Shown here one piece after another: positions 45,158 through 54,370 of a DNA stretch of 64,000 nucleotides. The position numbers and the translations under genes are program-made. The DNA is taken from contig NZ_MOBX01000003.1 in assembly GCF_003732425.1 (NCBI RefSeq), positions 1-64,000 on the forward strand. The letters run 5' to 3'. This stretch comes from Pseudomonas fluorescens (GTDB lineage Bacteria > Pseudomonadota > Gammaproteobacteria > Pseudomonadales > Pseudomonadaceae). The notes under the pieces are model-generated. The model was not told where the DNA came from. It ran no database searches and worked only from the letters and a program-made list of their open reading frames with translations. Within the stretch, counting starts at the first letter, position 1, and each line of letters begins with the position of its first letter.

Positions 45158-45360
45158 AAAGCCCCTCACCCTGGCCCTCCCGAAACGTCGGACCGCCCAT
45201 AGGGAGAGGGGACTGACCGAGGTGTCTTGCGCCAAACATCGACCTGAAAGACCGAGTCGATTATGGATTCACAGCAGAAAACTACAGGTCGGCGTACTGC
45301 GTGAGCATCCCCCTCACCCTAACCCTCTCCCTCTGGGAGAGGGTTAGGGTGAGGGGCTTT
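45158..45360. mobile_element. MITE-like element with CCCTCACCC ends, copy 1
   Basis: About 200 bp bounded by inverted ends (AAAGCCCCTCACCCTGGCCC at the left; its inverted relative at the right). The right end alone is a perfect 22-bp stem, CCCCTCACCCTAACCCTCTC(CC) at 45310-45331 against 45335-45356, with a 3-base loop. Internal words GGACTGACCGAGGTGT and GACCGAGTCGA recur, inverted, in copy 2 near 56.5 kb. No ORF. Its strong stem can also end nasT transcripts. Confidence 0.75.
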
Positions 45361-45376
45361 CAGTGGTCATAACACC

Positions 45377-45952
45377 TCAGCCAAGCAACTCACTCATGGC
45401 AATAATCTGCTCCGCCACCTGAATCAGCTTCTGCTGCCGGCTCATCGCCTGGCGCCGCATCAGGGTGTAGGCCTCCTCCTCATTGCAATCCTTCATCTTC
45501 ATCAACAAACCTTTGGCCAATTCGATGCGCTTGCGCTCGGCCAATTGCTGATCGCGCGCCTGCAACTGCGCCCGCAAGGCCTGATCACTTTCGAAGCGGG
45601 CCATCGCCACATCCAGAATCGGCTGCAAACGCTGTGCGTGAATGCCTTCGACGATGTAGGCACTGACGCCAGACTTGATCGCCTGGCGCATCACCCCCGG
45701 ATCATGCTCATCGGTAAACATCACGATCGGCCGGGGCTGGTCGCGGCTGACCAGCACCACTTGTTCCATGACATCGCGGCTCGGTGACTCGGTATCGATC
45801 AGGATCACGTCCGGGCGCACCGTTTCGACGCGCGCGGGCAGGTCGATGGTCAGGCCAGACTCGTCGATCACTTCGAAACCGGCCTCGGTCAACGCAGCTT
45901 TCAGGCGGCCGACTTTTTTCGCTGTGTCGTTGATCAACAGAATGCGCAACAT
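45377..45952 (-). CDS. nasT: ANTAR-domain response regulator NasT
   Basis: A 191-residue RNA-binding antiterminator. The receiver-like domain occupies residues 1-120 (MLRILLINDTAKKVGRLKAA, DVILIDTESPSRDVMEQVVL with the acidic site), and the C-terminal ANTAR three-helix domain follows (RKRIELAKGLLMKMKDCNEE, then YTLMRRQAMSRQQKL). NasT binds paired A1/G4 hexaloop hairpins in leader RNA and prevents termination; NasS sequesters it without nitrate. It lies 15 bp after nasS with an AGGAGA Shine-Dalgarno. Confidence 0.95.
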   Translation of the reverse strand: MLRILLINDTAKKVGRLKAALTEAGFEVIDESGLTIDLPARVETVRPDVILIDTESPSRDVMEQVVLVSRDQPRPIVMFTDEHDPGVMRQAIKSGVSAYIVEGIHAQRLQPILDVAMARFESDQALRAQLQARDQQLAERKRIELAKGLLMKMKDCNEEEAYTLMRRQAMSRQQKLIQVAEQIIAMSELLG

Positions 45953-45967
45953 GTTCGCGGTCTCCTG

Positions 45968-47179
45968 TCAGCGGCGGGCGAAAAGGGGAGCATCGTCGCT
46001 CAACGCGTGCAGCTTGAAACTGCGCGCGTAAGCGGCCGGGTCGCTGCCGTCCCAGACTTTGCCGTCGAGCAACTGGCTGCTGCGCATGTCCGTGCCCCAT
46101 GCGGCGACGCCGACAGCGGTGGCGGCGTCGCGGTAGACGTCCAGGCGTTGAACCTGGCGGGCAACGGCGAGGTAATCCGGATCCTCACGCAGCAAGCCCC
46201 AGCGACGGAACTGGGTCATGAACCACATGCCGTCCGACAGATACGGCAGATTGGCCTCGCCGTTACCGTGAAAGCGCAGCGCGTGCGGGTCTTGCCAGCG
46301 ATTGCCGAGGCCATCGGCATAGTCACCGAGAAAACGCGGTTCGATGCAGGAAACCGGTGCGTCGAGGTATTCCGGAGCGCTGAGCAGTTGCGCGGTGCTA
46401 CGGCGGTTTTCCGGGCTTTCTTCGATGAAACGACTGGCTTCAAGGATCGCCATCACCAGCGCCCGCGCCGTGTTGGGGTATTGCTCGACAAACTCACGGG
46501 TGCAGCCGAGGACTTTTTCCGGGTGATCGGGCCAGATAGTCTGGCTGGTGGCCAGGGTAAAACCCAGATCCTGCTGCACCGCACTGGCCGCCCACGGTTC
46601 GCCGACGCAAAAACCATCGATGCGTCCGGCCTGCAGGTGCGCGACCATTTGCGGCGGCGGCACCACCACGCTGTCGACATCCTGCAATGGATGAATGCCC
46701 TGACTCGCCAGCCAGTAATACAGCCACATCGCATGGGTGCCGGTGGGAAAGGTCTGGGCGAAGGTGAGTTTTGCGCGGCTTTGGTGCACGTGGCGGTCCA
46801 GTGCTTCAGGACTGTTCACGCCGAGGTTTTGCAGGCCGTGGGAGAGGTTGAGGCTTTGACCGTTCTGGTTGAGGCCCATCAACACGGCCATATCAGTCGG
46901 GGCGACCCCGCCAATACCCAGGTGCACGGCGTAGATCAGGCCGTACAGACTGTGCGCGGCATCCAGTTCACCGCTGACCAGTTTGTCGCGCAAGTTGGCC
47001 CAGGATGTCTGGCGCTTGAGGTTCAGCGTCAATCCGTAAGGCTGGGCGAAGCCCTGTGTGGCTGCGACCACCACCGACGCGCAATCGCTCAGGGCCATGA
47101 AGCCAAGGTTGATCGCGCTTTTTTCCGGGGCATCGCTGCCGTTGACCCAGGCCAGTGGCCCTACCGAAGGTTCATTCAT
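45968..47179 (-). CDS. nasS: Nitrate/nitrite sensor NasS (NrtA-like, cytoplasmic)
   Basis: A 403-residue NrtA/CmpA-type binding protein without signal peptide. Ligand-binding fold landmarks: [60 protein letters not shown] and [20 protein letters not shown]. It binds nitrate or nitrite and holds NasT in a complex until the ligand arrives. ATG 47179 gives [16 protein letters not shown]; upstream frame is leader RNA. Promoter-proximal gene of nasS-nasT, which itself has an ANTAR leader. Confidence 0.94.
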   Translation of the reverse strand: MNEPSVGPLAWVNGSDAPEKSAINLGFMALSDCASVVVAATQGFAQPYGLTLNLKRQTSWANLRDKLVSGELDAAHSLYGLIYAVHLGIGGVAPTDMAVLMGLNQNGQSLNLSHGLQNLGVNSPEALDRHVHQSRAKLTFAQTFPTGTHAMWLYYWLASQGIHPLQDVDSVVVPPPQMVAHLQAGRIDGFCVGEPWAASAVQQDLGFTLATSQTIWPDHPEKVLGCTREFVEQYPNTARALVMAILEASRFIEESPENRRSTAQLLSAPEYLDAPVSCIEPRFLGDYADGLGNRWQDPHALRFHGNGEANLPYLSDGMWFMTQFRRWGLLREDPDYLAVARQVQRLDVYRDAATAVGVAAWGTDMRSSQLLDGKVWDGSDPAAYARSFKLHALSDDAPLFARR

Positions 47180-47192
47180 CCTACGTACCTCG

Positions 47193-47286
47193 AAAAAAAA
47201 GCGCCGCCCCGGACTTTGCGCAGGCAAACCCCGAAGACGACGCCATTGTCCTTGCCCGCCTGCCGTCATTGGCCGACGCACTGATA
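47193..47286 (-). ncRNA. nasS leader: two ANTAR-type hairpins and terminator
   Basis: Transcribed leftward. Hairpin 1 core GCC-AATGAC-GGC (47273-47262), extendable by CGTC../..GGCG pairs with one G-A mismatch. Hairpin 2 AAGGAC-AATGGC-GTC(GT)CTT (47253-47234) with a two-base bulge. Both loops have A1 and G4. The terminator pairs GCGTCGTCTT (47243-47234) with GGGGCGGCGC (47210-47201), partly by G-U, and is followed by U8 (47200-47193). Hairpin 2 and the terminator share bases. Confidence 0.75.
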
Positions 47287-47296
47287 GCCAGGAGGG

Positions 47297-47312
47297 TGCA
47301 AGGCATATGCCA
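47297..47312 (-). promoter_or_regulatory. Sigma-54 promoter of nasST
   Basis: Minus strand TGGCATATGCCTTGCA: an excellent -24/-12 match with GG-N10-GC. Predicted start near 47286, directly upstream of the first hairpin. Confidence 0.82.
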
Positions 47313-47402
47313 GAGACAGCGATTTGCGCGTGCGCCTCGCGCCGCAGGTCGATGCCCGGCTATAATCGCCGCCTCTTTTCGCCGCCCGAGTCATTGCCGC
47401 CC

Positions 47403-48422
47403 ATGTACACCCTGGCCCGTCAGCTGTTGTTCAAACTTTCCCCGGAAACCTCCCACGATCTGTCGCTGGATCTGATCGGCGCGGGTGGGCGTTTGGGCCT
47501 CAACGGCTTGCTGTGCAAGGCACCGGCGAAGAAGCCAGTCACCGTCATGGGCCTTGAATTCCCGAACCCGGTGGGTCTGGCGGCCGGTCTGGACAAGAAC
47601 GGCGCGGCCATCGACGGTTTTGCGCAACTGGGTTTCGGCTTTGTTGAAATCGGCACCGTGACCCCGCGTCCGCAGCCGGGCAACCCGAAGCCACGAATCT
47701 TCCGCTTGCCGGAAGCCGAGGCGATCATCAACCGCATGGGTTTCAACAACCTCGGCGTCGATAACCTGCTGGCGCGGGTGGCTGCGGCGAAATACAAAGG
47801 CGTGCTGGGCATCAACATCGGCAAGAACTTCGATACACCGGTTGAACGCGCGGTTGACGATTACCTGATCTGCCTGGACAAGGTGTACGCCCACGCCAGC
47901 TACGTGACGGTCAACGTCAGCTCGCCGAACACCCCGGGCCTGCGCAGCCTGCAGTTTGGCGACTCGCTCAAGCAATTGCTCGCCGATCTGGCCACACGCC
48001 GCGCTGAACTGGCCTTGCGTCACGGCAAGCATGTGCCGCTGGCGATCAAGATCGCGCCGGACATGACCGATGAAGAAACTGCGCAGGTGGCCCAGGCACT
48101 GATCGAAACCGGCATGGATGCGGTGATCGCGACCAACACCACCCTCAGCCGTGTTGGCGTTGAAGGCATGGAGCATGGTGACGAGGCGGGCGGTTTGTCC
48201 GGTGCGCCGGTGCGGGATAAGAGCACCCATACGGTGAAGGTGCTGGCCGGTGAGTTGGCGGGGCGGTTGCCGATCATTGCGGCTGGCGGGATTACCGAAG
48301 GCAAGCATGCGGCCGAGAAGATCACCGCTGGTGCGAGCCTGGTGCAGATCTATTCGGGCTTCATCTATAAAGGCCCGGCGCTGATTCGTGAGTCGGTAGA
48401 CGCGATCGCCGCCCTGCGCTGA
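47403..48422 (+). CDS. pyrD: Dihydroorotate dehydrogenase (quinone, class 2)
   Basis: A 339-residue FMN enzyme of pyrimidine synthesis that passes electrons to quinone. N-terminal membrane-association helix [38 protein letters not shown]; the catalytic serine loop [16 protein letters not shown]; and FMN-phosphate contact [20 protein letters not shown] [19 protein letters not shown] 47403 matches the usual class 2 length. A TATAAT at 47361-47366 is a probable -10 element of its promoter, in the gap divergent to nasS. Confidence 0.96.
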   Translation: MYTLARQLLFKLSPETSHDLSLDLIGAGGRLGLNGLLCKAPAKKPVTVMGLEFPNPVGLAAGLDKNGAAIDGFAQLGFGFVEIGTVTPRPQPGNPKPRIFRLPEAEAIINRMGFNNLGVDNLLARVAAAKYKGVLGINIGKNFDTPVERAVDDYLICLDKVYAHASYVTVNVSSPNTPGLRSLQFGDSLKQLLADLATRRAELALRHGKHVPLAIKIAPDMTDEETAQVAQALIETGMDAVIATNTTLSRVGVEGMEHGDEAGGLSGAPVRDKSTHTVKVLAGELAGRLPIIAAGGITEGKHAAEKITAGASLVQIYSGFIYKGPALIRESVDAIAALR

Positions 48423-48439
48423 GGATTGCTGAGTGCTTC

Positions 48440-48558
48440 TGTGGCGAGGGAGCTTGCTCCCGCTGGGTTGCGAAGCAGCCCCAAGTTTGTCAGGTATAGC
48501 GAGGATTCAGGATTTGCGACTGCTGTGCAGCCGAGCGGGAGCAAGCTCCCTCGCCACA
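48440..48558. repeat. REP family B inverted pair
   Basis: TGTGGCGAGGGAGCTTGCTC and inverted GAGCAAGCTCCCTCGCCACA about 80 bases apart, between pyrD and the rmf terminator. Confidence 0.88.
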
Positions 48559-48580
48559 GGGATTTGCATTTTCAGGCAAT

Positions 48581-48604
48581 AAAAAGGGCTCCTCGAAGGA
48601 GCCC
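48581..48604 (-). terminator. rmf intrinsic terminator
   Basis: On the minus strand GGGCTCCTTCGAGGAGCCC followed by U5. About 85 bases past the rmf stop. Confidence 0.85.
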
Positions 48605-48689
48605 CTGGGCCGGAGCCCGCCGTCCGGGAAGGACGTGCATGGTAAGTCGTTACAAATTCAGATTGTCGTGTCGGAATAAATGCCCTGTG

Positions 48690-48905
48690 TCAGCCGACGG
48701 CGTGAAGTTCGTTGAGTCTGTGGATTCCCGCAGTGCCGGTCATACCGTCCCAGTTGTCGCCGCGTCCTTCTCGCCAGCCGTTAATCCAGGCTTGACGTAC
48801 CGACGGTAGAGTAAATGGGCAAAGCTCACGGGATTTGCCACCAACGCCATATTGATATCCGCGTAAAAATGCTCTTTCCAACGGATCACGCTTAAGTCTT
48901 CTCAT
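48690..48905 (-). CDS. rmf: Ribosome modulation factor
   Basis: A 71-residue basic protein that dimerises 70S ribosomes into inactive 100S particles in stationary phase. The N-terminus MRRLKRDPLERAFLRGYQYG and GVGGKSRELCPF, then RQAWINGWREGRGDNW, are the RMF signature. A GAGGGA Shine-Dalgarno precedes ATG 48905. It has a long upstream leader rich in hairpins and its own terminator, so it is monocistronic. Confidence 0.96.
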   Translation of the reverse strand: MRRLKRDPLERAFLRGYQYGVGGKSRELCPFTLPSVRQAWINGWREGRGDNWDGMTGTAGIHRLNELHAVG

Positions 48906-48960
48906 AGGGTGTTTCCCTCACTTGTTGACTGTTTTGTGTCGCGTTGACCTCAACCGAGGT

Positions 48961-49040
48961 CTGGCAGAAAAAACCTGCCATGGTGCGGCTCGCTGCCGGC
49001 GTGGCGAGCCAAGGTGTTGACGCCGTTGCGACGTCAACCT
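48961..49040 (-). ncRNA. Structured 5' leader of rmf (rmf RNA motif candidate)
   Basis: Three consecutive hairpins: TGGCAG/CTGCCA (48963-48980), GGCTCGC/GCGAGCC (48987-49010) and AGGTGTTGACG/CGTCAACCT (49012-49040, one bulge). They precede rmf by 55-135 bases. A conserved RNA motif upstream of Pseudomonas rmf genes is known by name; I matched position and hairpin richness, not the consensus. Confidence 0.6.
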
Positions 49041-49165
49041 GTGCTCAGTTCTAACCAATGAGTCACACCGAGGGAATGATCGTTTTGTCATAAGGACGTA
49101 ACGAAATTAGTGCTACAGCCATAAGTAACGACGGGTTTCATGCACGGTTTTTCAGCAAACCCCGG

Positions 49166-49267
49166 TATGATCGGCCCCGCGCTGGATGATGGGGTTAATT
49201 CTTTAGTGAGAATGACCCACGTTTGCGCTGGGGTATAAAGCGACGAAGGGTCGCTTTAAGACTTTTT
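49166..49267 (+). ncRNA. Candidate small RNA or leader upstream of rlmL
   Basis: A TATGAT -10-like box (49166-49171) is followed about 70 bases later by a perfect 8-bp stem AAAGCGAC/GTCGCTTT (49237-49257) and a T5 run (49263-49267). The spacer between rmf's leader and rlmL holds no gene. It could be a ~90-base transcript or an attenuated rlmL leader. Confidence 0.35.
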
Positions 49268-49437
49268 GTGTCATCAACTTTTTTATCTGTCCCGGCATCT
49301 AAGCTCTTTTAACCCGAGCAGCGGGGATGGAACGGCACACCTTCGTGCCACGCGGGCGTTCTTTTAGAAAAGCGCCTGATTGAAAACCGGATCGGCAATG
49401 CGTTGCCGATTCACTAGCCAAAGGCTCTGGAAATACC

Positions 49438-51708
49438 ATGTCCGACCGTTTCGAACTCTTCCTCACTTGCCCTAAAGGCCTTGAAGGCCTGCTCATCGAG
49501 GAAGCCGTCGGGCTTGGCCTTGAAGAAGCGCGCGAGCACACTTCCGCCGTGCGTGGCATGGCGACCATGGAAACCGCTTATCGCCTGTGCCTCTGGTCGC
49601 GTCTGGCCAACCGCGTGTTGCTGGTGCTCAAGCGTTTCCCGATGAAAGACGCTGAAGACCTGTATCACGGCGTGCTCGATATCGACTGGCAGGATCACAT
49701 GCTCAGCGATGGCACCCTGGCTGTTGAATTCAGTGGCCATGGCTCGGGTATCGACAATACCCACTTCGGCGCCTTGAAAGTCAAAGATGCCATCGTCGAC
49801 AAACTGCGCACCCCACAGGGCGACCGTCCGTCGATCGACAAGCTCAACCCGGACCTGCGGATTCACCTGCGTCTGGATCGCGGCGAAGCGATTCTCTCCC
49901 TCGACCTGTCCGGCCACAGCCTGCACCAGCGCGGCTATCGCTTGCAGCAGGGCGCTGCACCGCTGAAGGAAAACCTCGCGGCGGCGATCCTGATCCGTTC
50001 CGGCTGGCCGCGCATTGCCGCTGAAGGCGGGGCGCTGGCTGACCCGATGTGCGGCGTTGGTACGTTCCTCGTTGAAGCGGGGATGATTGCCGCCGACATG
50101 GCGCCGAACCTGCGCCGTGAGCAGTGGGGCTTCACCGCGTGGTTGGGTCACGTGCCGGCGCTGTGGAAAAAACTCCATGAAGAAGCCGTCGAGCGTGCCG
50201 CTGCCGGTCTGGCCAAGCCACCGCTGTGGATTCGCGGTTACGAAGCCGACCCACGGCTGATTCAGCCGGGCCGCAACAACGTTGAGCGCGCCGGCCTGAG
50301 CGAGTGGATCAAGATCTACCAGGGCGAAGTCGCGACCTTCGAGCCGCGTCCTGATCAGAACCAGAAAGGTCTGGTCATCTGCAACCCGCCGTACGGCGAG
50401 CGTCTCGGTGACGAAGCCAGCCTGCTCTACCTCTACCAGAACCTTGGCGAGCGTCTGCGTCAGGCCTGCCTGAACTGGGAAGCGGCGGTGTTCACCGGCG
50501 CGCCGGATCTGGGCAAGCGCATGGGCATCCGCAGCCACAAACAGTATTCGTTCTGGAACGGCGCGCTGCCGTGCAAACTGCTGTTGATCAAAGTGCTGCC
50601 GGATCAGTTCGTCACCGGCGAGCGGCGTACCCCGGAACAGCGTCAGGCCGAGCGTGAGCAAGCAGCTTACGATCAGACCCCGGACGAGCCGCAAGAGCGC
50701 AAGTTCAACAAGAACGGCAACCCGATCAAACCAACGCCAGCCCCGGCGCCGGTGATCGAGCAGCCGCGCTTGAGCGAAGGCGGGCAGATGTTTGCCAACC
50801 GGTTGCAGAAGAACCTCAAGGCGATGGGCAAGTGGGTCAAGCGCGAAGGCATCGATTGCTACCGCGTCTACGATGCCGACATGCCTGAATATGCAATGGC
50901 CATCGACCTGTACCACGATTGGGTGCACGTCCAGGAATACGCTGCGCCGAAATCCATCGACCCGGAAAAAGCCTCGGCGCGCATGTTCGACGCTTTGGCG
51001 GCCATTCCGCAGGCGCTGAACGTCGACAAGAGCCGCGTGGTGGTCAAACGCCGCGAGCGCCAGAGCGGCACCAAGCAGTACGAGCGTCAGGCTGCGCAAG
51101 GCAAGTTCAATGAAGTCAGCGAAGGCGGCGTGAAGTTGCTGGTCAACCTCACCGACTACCTCGACACCGGTCTGTTCCTCGACCACCGCCCGATGCGCAT
51201 GCGCATTCAGAAAGAGGCCGCCGGCAAGCGCTTCCTCAATCTGTTCTGCTACACCGCGACCGCCAGCGTGCACGCGGCCAAGGGCGGCGCGCGCAGCACC
51301 ACCAGCGTCGACCTGTCGAAAACCTACCTCGACTGGGCACGCCGCAACCTGTCGCTGAACGGCTACTCGGACAAGAACCGTCTGGAGCAGGGCGACGTGA
51401 TGGCGTGGCTGGAAAGCAGCCGTGACGAGTACGACCTGATCTTCATCGATCCGCCGACCTTCTCCAACTCCAAGCGCATGGAGGGCATCTTCGACGTGCA
51501 GCGTGATCAGGTGCAGTTGATCGACCTGGCCATGGCGCGTCTGGCGCCGGGCGGCGTGCTGTATTTCTCCAACAACTTCCGCAAGTTCCAGTTGGAAGAA
51601 AACCTTGCCGAGCGTTACGCGGTCGAGGAAATCAGCGCGCAGACCATCGATCCGGATTTTGCCCGTAACACCAAGATCCACCGCGCCTGGAAAATCACGG
51701 CTCGTTGA
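49438..51708 (+). CDS. rlmL: Bifunctional 23S rRNA methyltransferase RlmKL
   Basis: A 756-residue fusion of two SAM methyltransferases. The N-terminal THUMP plus RlmL half methylates G2445 N2 (YRLQQGAAPLKENLAAAILI, DPMCGVGTFLVEAGMIA and the NPPYGERLG catalytic motif). The RlmK half makes m7G2069 (FLNLFCYTATASVHAAKGGA, DPPTFSNSKRM). A proline-rich linker near residue 430 joins the halves. Full-length; ATG 49438 follows a long untranslated region. Confidence 0.96.
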   Translation: MSDRFELFLTCPKGLEGLLIEEAVGLGLEEAREHTSAVRGMATMETAYRLCLWSRLANRVLLVLKRFPMKDAEDLYHGVLDIDWQDHMLSDGTLAVEFSGHGSGIDNTHFGALKVKDAIVDKLRTPQGDRPSIDKLNPDLRIHLRLDRGEAILSLDLSGHSLHQRGYRLQQGAAPLKENLAAAILIRSGWPRIAAEGGALADPMCGVGTFLVEAGMIAADMAPNLRREQWGFTAWLGHVPALWKKLHEEAVERAAAGLAKPPLWIRGYEADPRLIQPGRNNVERAGLSEWIKIYQGEVATFEPRPDQNQKGLVICNPPYGERLGDEASLLYLYQNLGERLRQACLNWEAAVFTGAPDLGKRMGIRSHKQYSFWNGALPCKLLLIKVLPDQFVTGERRTPEQRQAEREQAAYDQTPDEPQERKFNKNGNPIKPTPAPAPVIEQPRLSEGGQMFANRLQKNLKAMGKWVKREGIDCYRVYDADMPEYAMAIDLYHDWVHVQEYAAPKSIDPEKASARMFDALAAIPQALNVDKSRVVVKRRERQSGTKQYERQAAQGKFNEVSEGGVKLLVNLTDYLDTGLFLDHRPMRMRIQKEAAGKRFLNLFCYTATASVHAAKGGARSTTSVDLSKTYLDWARRNLSLNGYSDKNRLEQGDVMAWLESSRDEYDLIFIDPPTFSNSKRMEGIFDVQRDQVQLIDLAMARLAPGGVLYFSNNFRKFQLEENLAERYAVEEISAQTIDPDFARNTKIHRAWKITAR

Positions 51709-51722
51709 CGCTTTGCGCAATT

Positions 51723-51761
51723 GGATCCACAGAGCCTTGATTTTTAAAGGCTCCGTGGATC
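51723..51761. terminator. Long inverted repeat after rlmL
   Basis: GGATCCACAGAGCCTT and AAAGGCTCCGTGGATC pair over 16 positions with one mismatch, 15 bases after the rlmL stop. The T-run lies in the loop, not after the stem, so it is not a standard intrinsic terminator on the plus strand. Confidence 0.5.
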
Positions 51762-51853
51762 TGCCCGCGCTAGCTAAATTAGTGGCTAATAGCTATAACT
51801 CACACACGGTCAATGGGGTTTTCCCGTAAATGCTGGCGTAGTGAGTTGTCTTT

Positions 51854-54235
51854 ATGTCGTTGCACCCCGTGCGCCCAAAGATTCTGGGTTTCATCAGTGA
51901 AGACGTCTCGGCCTGGCTGGTCGCGCTGCTGGTATTGCTCGCCGGCGGGATTCTCACGGGGTTGCTCGCCTGGGCCACCCTCAATCAATACCAGCAACAA
52001 ACCCGTCAGCGTTTTCAACTGCTGGCCAATGAACGTTACACCCGCATCGAAGAACGCTTTCAGGACCAGGAACAACGTCTCGACGGCCTGCGCCGCTTCT
52101 TTGCCAACTCCGAATCGGTGTCCCGCGCCGAGTTCGACGGTTACACCCACCCCTTATTGATGCGCACCCAGGCGTATGCGTTTGCCCTCAAGGTCAATGG
52201 AGCCGAGCGCGCCGCATTCGAGCAGCGGGTGCGTGACGAAGGCCTGAGCAACTTCACAATCCGTGAGCTGAATGCACAAGGCGAGCTGCAACTGGCTGGC
52301 GTGCGCGATGAATACGTGCCGGTACTCTACAGCCAGACGCAAAGTCGGCTCGGTTCACCGTTGGGCTATGACTTGCTGGCGCAACCGCTGCGCCGGGACA
52401 CCCTGCAACGTGCCGACCAACGCGGCGGGCTGGCAGTGTCGCAACCGATGCATCTGGTCAGCATTGAGCCTTCCTACGCCCGCGGCGTGCTGCTGGTGGC
52501 GCCCGTGAGTCACAGCGGCGAGCAGCAATCCTTTGGCTACGTCATGGCGGTGATCAGCATGCGCCAATTGCTGGCCGACGGTTTGCCGGATGCCTTCCAT
52601 GATTATTTGTCGGTGCGGATTCTCGACATGTCGACCCATGATCAGCACGAAGTGTTGTTCGAGTCGACCAACGAGCCGGCGCCGAGCGAACTGTCGGCCA
52701 CGCGGTTACTGCGCATGGCCGATCACGACTATCAGGTCGATATTCTGCCGAGCGACGCTTTCGCTCAGGCCAACCATTCGTCGGTCGGCAGCGTGATCAT
52801 TCTGGGTGGCGTGCTCAGTCTGCTGCTCAGCGCTTTGCTCTACGTGTTGGTCAGCCAGCGTCAACGTGCCTTGCGCATGGTCGAGTTGCGCACGCAGGAG
52901 CTGCATGCCAGCGAACAGGAACTGCGCGGCACCCACGGTCAGTTGCGCGGCGTGCTGAACGCGGCGACGCAGGTGGCGATCATCGCCACCGACTTGCGCG
53001 GCGTGATCAATACCTTCAACCCCGGCGCCGAACAAATGCTCGGCTACAGCAGTGCTGATGTCGTCGGCCACATGACCCTGGAAAACCTGCACCTGCCCCG
53101 TGAGCTGACCACCCGCGCTGCCGAGCTGAGTGCGCGCTACGGGAAAACCATCCCGACCTGCCACGCGATGCTGGTCGAGGGCGGAGAAGTCGGCGGTCAC
53201 GAGGCCCGCGAGTGGACGCTGGTGCGCAGCGATGGCAGTCATTTGCCGGTGAACATGCTCGCCACACCGGTCATGGATGAGCAAGGCTTGTGGGTCGGGC
53301 ATCTGGCGATCTGCATCGACATCACCGAACGCAAGCGCGTGCACGAGGTGCTGGCGGCGCGGGACGTGTTGCTGAAGAAGCTCAGCGCGCATGTGCCCGG
53401 CGGCATCTATCAGTTCAAGATGGAATTCGATGGGCGCTTCAGTGTGATCTACGCCAGCGACGGCATCCGCGAGATCTACGAGCTGGAGCCGGATGTGCTG
53501 CTGTTCAACGCCGAGGCGATCTTCACGCGCATTCATCCGCAGGACATTACCCGTGTGCGCTCTTCCATTCGCGCCTCGGCCGACAGCCTCAGCCCGTGGC
53601 GCGAGGAATATCGTGTGCAATTGCCCGAGCGCGGCCTGCGCTGGGTGCGCGGCGAGGCGACGCCGGAAGAACTGCCGGGCGGTGGTGTGCTCTGGCACGG
53701 CTATATCTCGGACATTTCCGACCTGAAGCGCGTGGAAGAAGAACTGCGCGCGCTGTCGGTGACCGACTCGCTGACCGGCATCCACAACCGTCGCTACTTC
53801 CAGGAACGCCTGAGCACGGAAATGGCCCGGGTCGAGCGCGGCGGCGGTGAGTTGTCGGTGATCATGCTCGACATTGATCATTTCAAACGCATCAACGATC
53901 AGTACGGCCACGCTGTGGGCGACCGGGTGCTGCAAGCGGTGTGCGAGCGCATCGGCCATCGCTTGCGGCGCACCGATGTGTTCTGTCGGTTGGGCGGCGA
54001 AGAGTTCATGGTGCTGTGCCCGGACATCGACGGCGAGCATGCGCACACGCTGGCGATCGAGCTATGGCAGGGTTTGCGCAGTGCGCCGGTGGATGTGGTG
54101 GGCGTGGTGACCGCGAGTTTCGGTATCGCCAGTTGGCGACCGGGGGAGGGCGCGGATGCGCTGCTGTTGCGGGCGGATTCGGGCGTGTATATGGCAAAGC
54201 AGCGCGGGCGCGATCGCGTCGAACAGATGAGTTAG
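51854..54235 (+). CDS. CHASE-PAS-GGDEF membrane diguanylate cyclase
   Basis: A 793-residue sensor enzyme. TM1 ~20-42, a periplasmic CHASE domain (residues ~45-310), TM2 ~313-335, two PAS-type domains (first around VAIIATDLRGVINTFNPGAE, with the ITERKR exit; second ~505-620 with YISDISDLKRVEEELR), then a GGDEF domain. The active-site motif is RLGGEEF at about residue 714, and an inhibitory-site RRTD lies five residues before it, so it should make cyclic di-GMP and be product-inhibited. No EAL domain. The ligand is unknown. Not evidently in an operon. Confidence 0.93.
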   Translation: MSLHPVRPKILGFISEDVSAWLVALLVLLAGGILTGLLAWATLNQYQQQTRQRFQLLANERYTRIEERFQDQEQRLDGLRRFFANSESVSRAEFDGYTHPLLMRTQAYAFALKVNGAERAAFEQRVRDEGLSNFTIRELNAQGELQLAGVRDEYVPVLYSQTQSRLGSPLGYDLLAQPLRRDTLQRADQRGGLAVSQPMHLVSIEPSYARGVLLVAPVSHSGEQQSFGYVMAVISMRQLLADGLPDAFHDYLSVRILDMSTHDQHEVLFESTNEPAPSELSATRLLRMADHDYQVDILPSDAFAQANHSSVGSVIILGGVLSLLLSALLYVLVSQRQRALRMVELRTQELHASEQELRGTHGQLRGVLNAATQVAIIATDLRGVINTFNPGAEQMLGYSSADVVGHMTLENLHLPRELTTRAAELSARYGKTIPTCHAMLVEGGEVGGHEAREWTLVRSDGSHLPVNMLATPVMDEQGLWVGHLAICIDITERKRVHEVLAARDVLLKKLSAHVPGGIYQFKMEFDGRFSVIYASDGIREIYELEPDVLLFNAEAIFTRIHPQDITRVRSSIRASADSLSPWREEYRVQLPERGLRWVRGEATPEELPGGGVLWHGYISDISDLKRVEEELRALSVTDSLTGIHNRRYFQERLSTEMARVERGGGELSVIMLDIDHFKRINDQYGHAVGDRVLQAVCERIGHRLRRTDVFCRLGGEEFMVLCPDIDGEHAHTLAIELWQGLRSAPVDVVGVVTASFGIASWRPGEGADALLLRADSGVYMAKQRGRDRVEQMS

Positions 54236-54254
54236 GCCTTGGTACCCAACCAAT

Positions 54255-54342
54255 GTGGGAGCGAGCCTGCTCGCGAAGGCGGTGTATCAGTCAGCACATT
54301 TACTGACTGACCTGACGCCTTCGCGAGCAGGCTCGCTCCCAC
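54255..54342. repeat. REP family A inverted pair
   Basis: GTGGGAGCGAGCCTGCTCGC and inverted copy 40 bases apart, between the convergent diguanylate cyclase and dacB genes. Confidence 0.9.
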
Positions 54343-54370
54343 AGGTTTTTGTGGTGTTGCTTGAACGGCG

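Noticed and set aside
49414..51720. A 768-codon open frame on the minus strand
   Set aside because: Antisense to the full length of rlmL, with no motif and no ribosome-binding site.
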